Shown in pieces: positions 1 to 8,398 of a stretch of 64,000 nt of DNA; position 1 is the first letter of the stretch, and each line of letters starts with the position of its first letter. The stretch comes from VXNE01 sp965206615 (GTDB lineage Bacteria > Pseudomonadota > Gammaproteobacteria > Pseudomonadales > Azotimanducaceae). The translations under genes and the position numbers were made by a program. Where the stretch lies: assembly GCA_965206615.1 (NCBI GenBank), contig CBDBKI010000004.1, positions 558,001-622,000 on the forward strand, in the 5' to 3' direction. The notes beneath the pieces were generated by a model. That model was not told the origin of the DNA. It saw nothing but the letters and a program-made list of their open reading frames with translations, and searched no databases.

Positions 1-1
1 G

Positions 2-121
2 AGGTACGGCATACGCGGGATCCCCACGTTGATGCTGTTCCGCGATGGCGAAGTCGAGGCGACCAAGGTCGGCGCGCTCTCGAAATCCCAGCTCGCGGCA
101 TTCCTCGACAGCAACATCTGA
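2..121 (+). CDS. trxA: thioredoxin, C-terminal 39 residues (cut by window edge)
   Basis: The fragment reads RYGIRGIPTLMLFRDGEV and onward to a TGA. GIPTLMLF is the cis-proline segment of thioredoxins (cis-Pro next to the active-site disulfide), followed by the last strand and helix. The active-site CGPC lies off the left edge. Thioredoxin is a cytoplasmic disulfide reductase that supplies electrons to, among others, ribonucleotide reductase (nrdAB is also in this window). The trxA-rho order is the usual one in Gammaproteobacteria, which supports the identity. Confidence 0.9.
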   Translation, partial: RYGIRGIPTLMLFRDGEVEATKVGALSKSQLAAFLDSNI

Positions 122-364
122 CCGTTCGGACTCCGCGGCGGGACGTGATGCCCGGTCGGTCGGGACGCTCCTGCCGCTTGGCGAGGTCGTTGGGGGCGGC
201 CGATAAATTCCGGTAGACCCGCCGGAATCGCGGTGATAGAGTCCAAGGGCGCTCCGCGATCCGGGGCGTCCCCAACTGATTTCTTTTAGCTTGTAGATAG
301 CCACCACGCGATACCCGCGTAACCAGCCCGCAAGGCGCGCTCGCGCCATTACCCAAAGAAGCCT
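122..364. other. trxA-rho intergenic region / rho leader
   Basis: No gene is visible in these 243 bases. A 7-bp inverted repeat (ATTCCGG at 207-213 and CCGGAAT at 222-228) could form a hairpin after trxA, but it lacks a U tract and so is not a convincing intrinsic terminator. Rho mRNA has a long autoregulated leader in other Gammaproteobacteria; this stretch is in the right place for one, but nothing specific can be read from it. Confidence 0.4.
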
Positions 365-1627
365 ATGAATCTGACAGACCTCAAAAGCAAACCCGTCCCG
401 CAACTGGTGGACATGGCCCGGGAGATGGGTCTCGAGAACCTCGCGCGCTCGCGCAAGCAGGAGGTCATCGCGGCGATCCTGCGCAAGCATGCCAAGAACG
501 GCGACGACATCTACGGCGAAGGGGTCCTGGAGATCCTGCAGGACGGTTTCGGTTTCCTGCGCTCGCCGGACAGCTCCTACCTGGCGGGCCCCGACGACAT
601 CTACGTGTCGCCGAGTCAGATCCGCCGTTTCAACCTGCGGACGGGAGACGGCATCGCCGGCAAGATCCGCCCGCCGAAGGAGGGCGAACGCTACTTTGCC
701 CTGCTGAAGGTGGACGAGATCAACCTCAGCGAGCCGAACGCCAAGAAGCACAAGATCCTGTTCGAGAACCTGACGCCCCTGTTCCCGGACGAACGCTTTA
801 CCCTCGAACGCGGCAACGGCAGCACCGCCGACCTGACCGCCCGCATCATCGACCTGATTTCGCCGGTCGGGAAAGGCCAGCGGGGTCTCATCGTGTCGCC
901 GCCGAAGGCCGGCAAGACGATCATCCTGCAGAACGTCGCGCAGTCCATCTGCGCCAACAATCCCGAAGCCATCGTCCTCGTGCTCCTGATCGACGAGCGT
1001 CCGGAAGAAGTGACGGACATGGAACGTACCGTCGTGGATGCGGAAGTGGTGGCCAGCACCTTCGACGAGCCGCCGTCGCGGCATGTGCAGGTCGCCGAGA
1101 TGGTGATCGAGAAGGCCAAGCGCCTCGTCGAGCACAAGAAGAACGTCGTCATCCTGCTCGACTCCATCACCAGGCTCGCGCGCGCCTACAACACCATCGT
1201 GCCGTCGTCGGGCAAGGTCCTGACCGGCGGCGTGGACGCCCATGCCCTCGAACGTCCGAAGCGCTTCTTCGGCGCCGCGCGCAACATCGAGGAGGGCGGC
1301 AGCCTGTCCATCATCGCCACCGCGCTGATCGACACCGGCTCCAAGATGGACGAGGTGATCTACGAGGAGTTCAAGGGCACCGGCAACATGGAGCTGCACC
1401 TCGAGCGCAAGATCGCCGAGAAGCGCGTCTACCCGGCGATCAATATCCGCCGCTCGGCCACCCGCCGCGAGGAGTTGCTGATGGGCGAGTCCGAGCTGCA
1501 GCGCGTGTGGATTCTGCGCAAGCTGTTGCACGACATGGACGACATCGCCGCGATCGAGTTCATGGTGGACAAGCTGAAGGACACCAAGACCAACAACGAG
1601 TTCTTCGGCCAGATGCGGGGACGCTAG
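365..1627 (+). CDS. rho: transcription termination factor Rho
   Basis: Full-length Rho of 420 residues, close to the 419 of E. coli. It begins MNLTDLKSKPVPQLV, the N-terminal helical bundle, followed by the cold-shock-like RNA-binding domain (ILQDGFGFLRSPDSSYL, about residues 57-73) and the hexameric RecA-like ATPase domain with Walker A PPKAGKTI near residue 180 and Walker B VLVLLIDERPEEV. The protein translocates along untranslated RNA and ends transcription. A weak AAGAAG Shine-Dalgarno lies just before the ATG. The stop codon TAG directly abuts a palindromic repeat. Confidence 0.98.
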   Translation: MNLTDLKSKPVPQLVDMAREMGLENLARSRKQEVIAAILRKHAKNGDDIYGEGVLEILQDGFGFLRSPDSSYLAGPDDIYVSPSQIRRFNLRTGDGIAGKIRPPKEGERYFALLKVDEINLSEPNAKKHKILFENLTPLFPDERFTLERGNGSTADLTARIIDLISPVGKGQRGLIVSPPKAGKTIILQNVAQSICANNPEAIVLVLLIDERPEEVTDMERTVVDAEVVASTFDEPPSRHVQVAEMVIEKAKRLVEHKKNVVILLDSITRLARAYNTIVPSSGKVLTGGVDAHALERPKRFFGAARNIEEGGSLSIIATALIDTGSKMDEVIYEEFKGTGNMELHLERKIAEKRVYPAINIRRSATRREELLMGESELQRVWILRKLLHDMDDIAAIEFMVDKLKDTKTNNEFFGQMRGR

Positions 1628-1628
1628 G

Positions 1629-1676
1629 GCGCGCGAACTGCGTTCGCGTTGGGAGTTTCGCTGGCGCGAAACTCCC
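1629..1676. repeat. double palindrome directly after rho
   Basis: Two hairpins in a row: CGCGAAC (1632-1638) with GTTCGCG (1642-1648), then GGGAGTTTCGC (1651-1661) with GCGAAACTCCC (1666-1676). Nearly the same block, including the preceding TAG, sits in reverse orientation just after the amtB stop at 17355-17404, and a single-hairpin relative lies at 7224-7250. There is no U tract, so this is a dispersed element more than a plain terminator, though it could stabilise the rho mRNA 3' end. Confidence 0.85.
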
Positions 1677-1686
1677 CTGGAGCCAA

Positions 1687-2460
1687 ATGCTGGTGCGCCG
1701 TCCAGGCAGTGTGCAGGACCCAACACTAGAGCCCCGTGTTCCGGCCCGGATCGTCGCGGCGGATCTGCGCGGGTCGGTCACCCTGCTGACCTTCGAATCC
1801 CTGGCCCCGTTTCGATTCGAGGCGGGCCAATACGTCGCCCTGCACCATCCACAGGGCGACGTTCCGATGTCGCTGGCCAGCGCCCCGCGACGCCTGCCCT
1901 ACTTCGAACTCCACTACCGCCCCATCGCGGGGACGGTGGAGGCCGCCCGGATGGACCAACTCCTCGCGGGCACCGACGTGGGCCGCCGCAGCCTCGCGGC
2001 CCGGTCGGGCGAAGACCACGGCAGTGGGACACCCACACCCTTCTCGAGCGAACGAATCGACGTCGTCGGGCCGCTGGGCGACGTCACGGCACGGAACGCG
2101 CCGACGCTCTTCCTCGCGGGGGGAACGGGCGCCGCGCAGGCGACCGGCTTTCTGGAGTGGCTGCGGGACTTCGATGAACCGCCGCAGACCGCACTGTGGT
2201 GGAGCGTGGCGACGCCGACCGACCTCTACCAGGATGGCTACTTCTTCGCCCTGGCGCGTTCGGACTGGTTCGACTACCGGCCCTTTGTCGACCGGCCTGC
2301 GGGCGAGAACACACTGTTGCCGGCGCTTGCCGAGGCGCCGTTGCCGGAAGACATCGTCCTGTCGGGTCCGCCCGGCTTCGTCCAGGCGGTGGCCGCCACG
2401 CTCGGCCGCCTCGGCGTGGACCGCGCCCGCATGCGCTCGGACATGTTTGCGTTCGAGTAG
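1687..2460 (+). CDS. ferredoxin-NADP reductase-like flavin oxidoreductase
   Basis: A 257-residue protein of the FAD/NAD(P)H reductase family (Fre-like). The FAD domain has the strand pattern FEAGQYVALHHP and PMSLASAP, where most relatives have RPFSIAS, so the usual arginine of the flavin-binding RxxS motif is missing. The nicotinamide domain has LFLAGGTGAAQ and ends RSDMFAFE, as flavin reductases do. About 28 extra residues rich in G, S, R (roughly 100-127) interrupt the domain junction. I chose ATG 1687; it lies just after the palindromes, with no good Shine-Dalgarno. Genes of this type follow rho in several Gammaproteobacteria. Substrate unknown. Confidence 0.75.
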   Translation: MLVRRPGSVQDPTLEPRVPARIVAADLRGSVTLLTFESLAPFRFEAGQYVALHHPQGDVPMSLASAPRRLPYFELHYRPIAGTVEAARMDQLLAGTDVGRRSLAARSGEDHGSGTPTPFSSERIDVVGPLGDVTARNAPTLFLAGGTGAAQATGFLEWLRDFDEPPQTALWWSVATPTDLYQDGYFFALARSDWFDYRPFVDRPAGENTLLPALAEAPLPEDIVLSGPPGFVQAVAATLGRLGVDRARMRSDMFAFE

Positions 2461-2469
2461 CGGACCGCG

Positions 2470-3681
2470 TCAGTGCATGCCTGCGGGGGCAGACGGCATG
2501 CTGTCGAGGAACGCAGTGTCCAGCAGCTGTCGGCCCCGCGCGACGTCTCCCTCCGCCAGGTACACCCGACCCAGTTCGGCGCGGGCAGCGGCGGATGGCG
2601 ACTGGGCGATGCTGGACTCCAGGTATTCGCGCGCACTTCCGGAATCCTCGTTCGCGGCGGCGAGTCGTCCGAGTGCAAGGAGCAGCGTCGCATCGTCGGG
2701 GTGCGCCGCCAGCCAGCCCTTGGCTGTATCGAACTGCCGGTCGGGCCGGCGCGCCCGAACCCGCCCATAGAGTTCGACCAGGTCCGGATCGAAGTCCGCG
2801 CCGATGGCCGAACGCAGTACGGACTCCGCGGTGTCGGCATCTCCCGCGGCCATCAGCGTCACCGCGTACGCGTGCACCAGCGCGGGGTCGCGCTTGAGAT
2901 TCTTCGGCACGCTCTTCCAGGTCTGTCGCGCGTGTTCGGCGGCCGCGTCGCTGCCGCGGCTGGCGGCAAGCCGTCCGCGCCAGGCGTTGCGCAGGGCACG
3001 CTCGAGCGTCTCGGTGTCGGCGCCCTTGGCTTTCTTCGCCCGGGCCACGAGATCGACGACGGCCGCCCAGTCCTGGAGCCGTTCGGCGCATTCGAGCGAC
3101 TGGCCCAGTACCCGGGGGTGGCGCGGGTTCTCGGACAGGAGCAGATCCAGTGTCTCGCGGCAGCGCTGCCACTGGCCGGTCTCGCCCTGCAGGCGCGCGC
3201 GGGTGAGGCCCACTGCCGTCCGGGCTCGGGGAGCCGCCGTCTCGGCGCGTTCGAGCAGGCGGTCGCCCTCTTCCGCGTCGCCGAGCGAATAGGCGGCGAC
3301 CGCGGCGGCAAGATAGTTGAGGACCGGTGTCTCGACTTCTTCGGCAGCGCCCTCGAGGGCGCTCCTGGCGGCCGCGAACTGTCCCTCGGTCAGCTGTATC
3401 GCGCCCTGCACGGTCTGCGTGTTCGCGTTGCGCAGCCGCCGCTCGCGCGCCCAGGCCGACACCTGGGAGCGGCTCCGCAGGGCGTGCCGCAGGAGTGCCC
3501 ACGCGAGGGCCACGGCGCCCATCAGGATGAGGACGCAGAAGAGGGCGAACCAGACGCTGGTCTCAAACGTCCGGTTGCCATAGGAGATGAGCACGTAGCC
3601 CGGGTCCTTCAGGGCCAGTAGCCCGAACAGCGTGCCGCCCACGACGGCCGCCAGCAGGAGCAGCAGGCTCCGGACGGTCAT
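2470..3681 (-). CDS. hemY: HemY, TPR-containing haem-biosynthesis membrane protein
   Basis: A 403-residue inner-membrane protein. Two hydrophobic segments (about residues 4-24 and 40-62) anchor it, followed by TPR-like helices through the C-terminal two thirds. HemY of Gammaproteobacteria (not the protoporphyrinogen oxidase of Bacillus that shares the name) sits in the hemCDXY cluster; its biochemical role in late haem synthesis is unresolved. Its ATG overlaps the hemX stop as ATGA, implying translational coupling. It converges on the flavin reductase gene with only 9 bases between. Confidence 0.9.
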   Translation of the reverse strand: MTVRSLLLLLAAVVGGTLFGLLALKDPGYVLISYGNRTFETSVWFALFCVLILMGAVALAWALLRHALRSRSQVSAWARERRLRNANTQTVQGAIQLTEGQFAAARSALEGAAEEVETPVLNYLAAAVAAYSLGDAEEGDRLLERAETAAPRARTAVGLTRARLQGETGQWQRCRETLDLLLSENPRHPRVLGQSLECAERLQDWAAVVDLVARAKKAKGADTETLERALRNAWRGRLAASRGSDAAAEHARQTWKSVPKNLKRDPALVHAYAVTLMAAGDADTAESVLRSAIGADFDPDLVELYGRVRARRPDRQFDTAKGWLAAHPDDATLLLALGRLAAANEDSGSAREYLESSIAQSPSAAARAELGRVYLAEGDVARGRQLLDTAFLDSMPSAPAGMH

Positions 3682-4766
3682 GGAGCGGGTTCCGGAGCCG
3701 GCGTCAGGGCGGCCGGCGCCAACGTGCGCAGCCGGGCCAGGGACTTCGAGATGTCCGGCAGCGCGGCTTCCACGTTGAACTGCAGCAACGCGTCGAGTTC
3801 CTGCCGCAGACCTTGCACGGCCGCGCTCTCGGGGTCGAGGTGCTCGTCGACCCACCCGCGGGCGGATTGCAGGCTCTCGCCGTAGAGGAACTGGTCGTGG
3901 CGCAACGCGGCGAGTTGCGCGCGCTCGAATGCGAGTCGCAGGTTGAACTCGAGATAGGCGCCTTCGTCGGCGCGCAGCAACGGCCGCGGCGCGATGCCAT
4001 CGCGGGTCCGGAACTCGTAGAGGCCCGACAGTCGGTCCAGCAGCGCCTGCCAGGCGGATGGAGACGCGGGATCCTCGTCCGGCGAGGCCGGGGCAGCGGC
4101 GTCCCGGTCGCCGAAATACTCGGGTACCCGGCCTGGCAACCCGCCGAGACCCTCCTTGAGGGCTTCCAGGCGCAGGAACAGGGTTTGGGCGTTGCTCGTG
4201 CTCGTGTCCCGCAGCGCAAGACGTTCTTCCGCCAGCAAGGCGCGCACCTCGAAGAAGGCGTAGTCGTCGAGCTCTTCGAGGATGCCGTCTGCGGCGCCGA
4301 GCAGACGTTCGGCCGTCACGGCATCGCGCTCCATGAGCAGACGATTGTTGGCGACCCGGAGCAGGTACTCCACTTCGGCGACCTTCCAGTCCCGCGCGTC
4401 GGGGGGTGCGGCGCGGCGTCCTTCCGCGATCGCCTCGACGAGCGCGGTGCGTGCGGCATCGAGCGCGTCGCGCTGTTGCTCGATTGCCTGGTGGAGCTCG
4501 GTGATGCGCGCCGCCAGGCCCGCTTCCGAGTCGGTCCTGGCGGCGTCGAGATCGGCGCGCAACGTCGCGAATCGCTCCGTCCAGCGGGCGTCGACCGCGG
4601 CGACGGGATTGGCCCACTCCACGCGCCAGAAGAGGTACCCGGCCAGGGCGAGGGCGGCGAGGGAGAGCAGCGCCAGAAGCGTGGTGGCCACGCCCCGGGA
4701 TCTCGGCCGCGGTTGCTGCTCTTCCACTGGCGGTTCCTCGGCTGGCGGGTGGTCCTGTTCGCTCAA
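3678..4766 (-). CDS. hemX: HemX, uroporphyrinogen-III C-methyltransferase-like membrane protein
   Basis: A 362-residue bitopic protein: a Pro/Glu-rich cytoplasmic tail, one membrane helix (about residues 28-48), a coiled-coil-prone helical stretch, then a mostly helical periplasmic domain with the family segment EVEYLLRVANNRLLMERD. HemX proteins are annotated as uroporphyrin-III C-methyltransferases, but they lack an obvious SAM-binding site and may be scaffolds. I chose TTG 4766 because it overlaps the hemD stop (TTGA) and gives MSEQDHPP, which resembles the start of E. coli HemX; no ATG lies nearby. Confidence 0.88.
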   Translation of the reverse strand: MSEQDHPPAEEPPVEEQQPRPRSRGVATTLLALLSLAALALAGYLFWRVEWANPVAAVDARWTERFATLRADLDAARTDSEAGLAARITELHQAIEQQRDALDAARTALVEAIAEGRRAAPPDARDWKVAEVEYLLRVANNRLLMERDAVTAERLLGAADGILEELDDYAFFEVRALLAEERLALRDTSTSNAQTLFLRLEALKEGLGGLPGRVPEYFGDRDAAAPASPDEDPASPSAWQALLDRLSGLYEFRTRDGIAPRPLLRADEGAYLEFNLRLAFERAQLAALRHDQFLYGESLQSARGWVDEHLDPESAAVQGLRQELDALLQFNVEAALPDISKSLARLRTLAPAALTPAPEPAP

Positions 4767-5449
4767 GGGCGTCGTCTCCCCGTGGCAACCCGTTCGAGCG
4801 TCGCCACCGTCGCTTGCACACCGGCGCCCGGGCTGACGAGAACCCGCGTGAAGCCGACGGCGCCGGCAGCTTCGGCAACACGGGCGGAAGGCGCGATCAC
4901 GGCGATCGCGGCACTTCGCCCGGAAGCAAACCACATGTCCGCGGCTACCCGCAATCCGGCCTCGCTGGCGGCAACGATCGCGTCAACCTGTTGCGAGTCC
5001 GGCAGCGGCCCGGATACGGCCACGCGGCGGTACGGCGCCCATGGCACGACGGCGACGCCGCGCTCCTCCAGCAGCGGACCGAGGACATCGCGTCCGCCCT
5101 CGCCGGCTGCAAGCAGGGCGCGGGATGGCAGAGCGGATGTCAGAAAATCGACGATGCCCTCCGAGGTGGCCACTTGCGGTATCGCGGCCAGAACGCCGCG
5201 TGTCCGGAGCGCCGCCTGGGTGCCGGGACCGATGGCGAGTGCGGGCGTCTCACGCCATCCATTCGCGCAGGCGGCATGCACGGCATGCTCCGAGAGGAAG
5301 ATCGTCAGCTCGAACGCCCCCGGCGGCGGATAGCTCCGCAACACCTCGATACGCAGCACGGGGCGCACCCACGCGGTGTACCCCGCTGCCTCCAGGGCGG
5401 TCGCGAGGCGGGCGGCACCGGGTTCGGTGCGGGTGATCCAGACGCGCAC
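4763..5449 (-). CDS. hemD: uroporphyrinogen-III synthase
   Basis: A 228-residue cytoplasmic enzyme that closes hydroxymethylbilane into uroporphyrinogen III, the branch point to haem. It starts VRVWITRTEPGAA, the expected first strand of the two-domain HemD fold, and contains the LAIGPGTQAALR and VIAPSARVAEAA turns. The start is GTG 5449, supported by AAGGA with 5-base spacing; an ATG 14 codons upstream lacks this. The hemC gene that normally precedes it lies 1.9 kb away, separated by an ATPase gene, so hemDXY needs its own promoter here. Confidence 0.9.
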   Translation of the reverse strand: MRVWITRTEPGAARLATALEAAGYTAWVRPVLRIEVLRSYPPPGAFELTIFLSEHAVHAACANGWRETPALAIGPGTQAALRTRGVLAAIPQVATSEGIVDFLTSALPSRALLAAGEGGRDVLGPLLEERGVAVVPWAPYRRVAVSGPLPDSQQVDAIVAASEAGLRVAADMWFASGRSAAIAVIAPSARVAEAAGAVGFTRVLVSPGAGVQATVATLERVATGRRRP

Positions 5450-5688
5450 TAGATTCCTTGAGCAGAATTCGAATTGCCAGTTGAGTCGCATTCTAATGCG
5501 GCGCGTGGTTGTCCCTCTCAGAGGCGTTGGATTGCGCGGTCGAGGCCATACCGCGAGGGGAGGTGCGCCTGGTGACGCTCCTGTCGAAGGTCAACGGTCG
5601 AAGGTTGGTCGAAGGTCAACAGTTGTGATTCTTATCTATCTTAGGGCATATTATCTCAGTTTAAAAAACTTGGGTAAGGTACCTTGAA
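5450..5688. promoter_or_regulatory. divergent hemD / ATPase regulatory region with tandem repeats
   Basis: This gap must hold the promoter of hemDXY (leftward) and of the ATPase gene (rightward). Three tandem 11-13-bp units based on GTCGAAGGT lie at 5583-5595, 5597-5607 and 5608-5620; the first and third are identical (GTCGAAGGTCAAC). An AT-rich stretch follows (5621-5670), much poorer in GC than anything nearby and the likely promoter of the ATPase gene. The spacing of the repeats, about one helical turn, fits an operator, but no regulator is known. Confidence 0.5.
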
Positions 5689-6867
5689 GTGAATCCCAGG
5701 CAGAATCCCTACGCGCCTGGCGCTGGCACGCCCCCGCCTGAACTTGCAGGGCGCGACGAGTTGATCGAACGTGCCGCTGTGGCGTTGGATCGCATTCGTG
5801 CCGGGAGATCGGCTCGGAGCTTCATTCTCTATGGGTTGCGCGGGGTCGGCAAGACTGTCCTGCTCAACCGCATCCGCTTGGACGCCGAGGTGCGCGGCAT
5901 CGCTAGCGTCAAGGTGGAAGCTCCTGAGGAGCGGTCCCTACCAGCCTTGCTGATTCCGGCGCTGCGGGCAACGCTCCTGCGTTTGAGCCGTGGCGAAGTG
6001 CTCAAAGACAGTTTGCTGAGGGGCATGAGGGCGCTGGCGGGGTTCGCAAAGGCCCTAAAGGTCAAATACCAGGACATTGAATTCAGCATTGATGTCGATC
6101 CCGAAACGGGGTTGGCTGACAGCAGCGACCTCGACACAGACCTCACGGATCTCCTTGTGACCCTCGGGAAAGCCGCTGCCGAGCGCGCCACGGCCATCGT
6201 GCTTTTCATCGATGAATTGCAGTACGTGCCGGAAGAGCAACTCGCCGCACTGATTGCCGCGCTCCATAGCGTTAGCCAGGAGCAGTTGCCGATCACGATG
6301 GTAGCGGCGGGACTGCCCCAGCTGGTCGGGCGGACTGGCGACGCCAAGTCCTACGCAGAGCGACTCTTCGAATTTGCATCCGTCGATCGACTCGACAACG
6401 ACGACGCCCGCAATGCCCTGATCGTGCCTGCATCCAAGGAGGGTGTCGCCTTCCACGCCGACGCAATCTCCGAGATTCTTCTCCAGACGAATGGCTATCC
6501 CTATTTCCTCCAGGAATGGGGGAAACACAGCTGGGACGTTGCCGATGCTTCCCCGATTGAACTCCACGACGCGCGACGCGCGACAGATCAGGCGCTTGCC
6601 GAGCTGGACGCGAGCTTCTTCCGCGTCCGCTTCGATCGGCTGACGCCGAGCCAAAAACGCTACATGCGTGCTATGGCCGAACTCGGGCCCGGGCCCCACC
6701 GATCCGGCGATATCGCCCAGGTCCTGGATCGGAAGGTCACTTCGGTCGCTCCCACGCGCAACTCGCTCATCGCCAAGGGAATGATCTACAGCCCCGCCCA
6801 TGGCGACACGGCGTTCACTGTGCCGCTTTTCGACGACTTCTTGAAACGGGTCATGCCACAACCATGA
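5689..6867 (+). CDS. AAA-family ATPase (AAA_16 / STAND-like), inserted between hemD and hemC
   Basis: A 392-residue cytoplasmic ATPase of unknown job. Walker A GLRGVGKT is at residues 49-56 and Walker B VLFIDELQ at 171-178; a sensor-like GLPQLVGR follows, and the C-terminal ~90 residues look like a winged helix (RLTPSQKRYMRAMAEL, then RKVTSVAPTRNSLIAKGMI). Orc1/Cdc6-like and STAND ATPases share this plan. The start is GTG 5689, five bases after the AT-rich leader. It sits on the opposite strand inside an otherwise conserved hem cluster, with repeats on both sides, which suggests acquisition. Partner and substrate cannot be read from the sequence. Confidence 0.8.
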   Translation: MNPRQNPYAPGAGTPPPELAGRDELIERAAVALDRIRAGRSARSFILYGLRGVGKTVLLNRIRLDAEVRGIASVKVEAPEERSLPALLIPALRATLLRLSRGEVLKDSLLRGMRALAGFAKALKVKYQDIEFSIDVDPETGLADSSDLDTDLTDLLVTLGKAAAERATAIVLFIDELQYVPEEQLAALIAALHSVSQEQLPITMVAAGLPQLVGRTGDAKSYAERLFEFASVDRLDNDDARNALIVPASKEGVAFHADAISEILLQTNGYPYFLQEWGKHSWDVADASPIELHDARRATDQALAELDASFFRVRFDRLTPSQKRYMRAMAELGPGPHRSGDIAQVLDRKVTSVAPTRNSLIAKGMIYSPAHGDTAFTVPLFDDFLKRVMPQP

Positions 6868-7321
6868 GGAATCGTAGGGAGGTGGGGGCTGGGGCCAGAC
6901 GCCGAGCGAACGCGAGGAGTTTGGCGGCGCCAGGAGTTTTCACCCCGGGTTCCGGCGCGGGCGTTGTAGCGCCCCATAGCCGGTCCGGTCCTCGCTCGCA
7001 AGCTCGCTACGCACCGGCGCGCCTCCGGCCCAGCCACGCCGTCCTTTCATGGAAGCCGCACCGGCGGTCACTTCGTTCCCTTGGCCCGTCTTCCATGAAA
7101 GGGGACGGGCTTGTCCCGTCCCAGGTGCGTGCACGACTGCGACACGGGCGACGACGAGCGTCGCCCCTACGAGCCCCGTGCCGAATCAGCCGCGAGCGGA
7201 TTTGTTCCATGGGAGCGTGCGCCGTAGAAGTTTCGCGCCAGCGAAACTTCCGTGGCACCAAACCCTGACGTGCCTTCGAAGCGGCGTGCCAGACGCAAAG
7301 TCCGACAGGCTGCCAGCTTGT
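6868..7321. repeat. repeat-rich intergenic block (composite of dispersed palindromes)
   Basis: No gene is visible here. The block holds, in order: TTGTAGCGCCCCAT (6964-6977); an inverted pair TTTCATGGAA (7045-7054) and TTCCATGAAA (7091-7100); a hairpin with arms GGGACGGG and CCCGTCCC around CTTGT (7102-7122); a hairpin with arms GGGCGACG and CGTCGCCC around ACGAG, followed by CTAC (7146-7170); and GTAG followed by GAAGTTTCGC/GCGAAACTTC arms (7224-7250). The first four occur in the same order at 37455-37680. It lies between the ATPase gene and the hemC 3' end. Confidence 0.85.
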
Positions 7322-8299
7322 TCAGAGGTCTCCTGGCCCGGGGCCTTGACGAAGAGACGCCATGGCGCCGAGCCGCAGGAGCGCGTCGGCTACCCGTTCG
7401 CCGAGGTCCAGGGGGTCTGTCCCGGTCTCCGTGACGCGGAATGCCTGTTCGCCATCCGGTGCGAGCAACACGGCGCGCAACGTGACGCTACCCTGGTGGA
7501 GAGTCGCGTACGCGCCGAGAGGCGTCGTGCAATCCGCGCCGAGGGCGGTGGTGAGCGCACGCTCGGCGGTGACCGTCGACTGGGTCTCCTGGTCGACGCA
7601 AGCAGCAAGGAGACCCGCGAGATGCCGCTGACCCTCCGGGTACTCCGCGGCGAGGGCGCCCTGGCCGGGCGCCGGAACGCAGAGATCGACATCGAGGCGT
7701 TGGCTGATGTGGTCGGCTTGCCCGAGCCGGTCGAGGCCGGCGCATGCGAGGACGAGAGCGTCGATGTCGCCGTCCGCGAGCTTCGCGAGACGCGTACCGA
7801 CGTTGCCGCGGACAGGAACGGTCACGAGATCCGGTCGCGCGAACAGGATTTGCGCGCACCGGCGCGGGCTCGAGGAACCCACCCGTGCCCCGTCCGGCAG
7901 CGTGTCGAAGGTCAGCTTGCCCGCCACCAGCGCATCCCGGGGGTCGGCGCGTGCGCCGAGGGTGGTGATGGCGAACCCCGGGGGCAGTTGCGACGGCACG
8001 TCCTTCATGCTGTGGATGGCGATGTCCGCCCGTCCCTCGGACAGCGCGGCTTCGAGCTCCTTCACGAACAGCCCCTTGCCACCGGACTCGGCCAGGGGCG
8101 TCTCGCGCTTGCGGTCCCCTTCGGTGGTCATGGGAACGAGCTCCGCGGTGGTGTCACCGGCCCGCTCGATCAGGGACTTGGCGCGCTCCGCCTGCCACAG
8201 CGCGAGCGGACTCGCACGGGTTGCGATGCGCACGTGGACGGGCGTGCCCGCGGCGGCGGGACCGGCGGATGTTCCGCGGTCGGGAGAGGGTCGTGCCAT
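7322..8299 (-). CDS. hemC: porphobilinogen deaminase (hydroxymethylbilane synthase)
   Basis: A 325-residue enzyme that polymerises four porphobilinogens into hydroxymethylbilane, the substrate of HemD. Family motifs are clear: VRIATRASPLALWQAE, GGKGLFVKELE, HSMKDVP, VGSSSPRR and VPVRGNVGTRL. Cys257 in ALGADCTTPLGAY carries the dipyrromethane cofactor. The chosen ATG 8299 gives about 22 extra N-terminal residues before the usual start; no better start is visible. The gene is divergent from argH, as in Pseudomonas, but is cut off from hemDXY by the ATPase gene. Confidence 0.95.
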   Translation of the reverse strand: MARPSPDRGTSAGPAAAGTPVHVRIATRASPLALWQAERAKSLIERAGDTTAELVPMTTEGDRKRETPLAESGGKGLFVKELEAALSEGRADIAIHSMKDVPSQLPPGFAITTLGARADPRDALVAGKLTFDTLPDGARVGSSSPRRCAQILFARPDLVTVPVRGNVGTRLAKLADGDIDALVLACAGLDRLGQADHISQRLDVDLCVPAPGQGALAAEYPEGQRHLAGLLAACVDQETQSTVTAERALTTALGADCTTPLGAYATLHQGSVTLRAVLLAPDGEQAFRVTETGTDPLDLGERVADALLRLGAMASLRQGPGPGDL

Positions 8300-8398
8300 G
8301 GGACGATGCGGGATATCCCCCGCGGACGCTTGGAGCATCGATGCCGAAAGTGCCAGTATATGACGGAGCGCATCCCGGGGACTTGAGCGAAGCTGCCC

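Noticed and set aside
207..228. An intrinsic terminator after trxA
   Set aside because: The 7-bp hairpin has no T run.
2084..3502. A 472-codon minus-strand frame across the flavin reductase and hemY
   Set aside because: Arg/Pro/Gly-rich with no domain features; the overlapping frames on each strand are clear family members.
5583..5620. A CRISPR-like or plasmid-iteron array
   Set aside because: Only three short adjacent units without spacers and without cas or replication genes.
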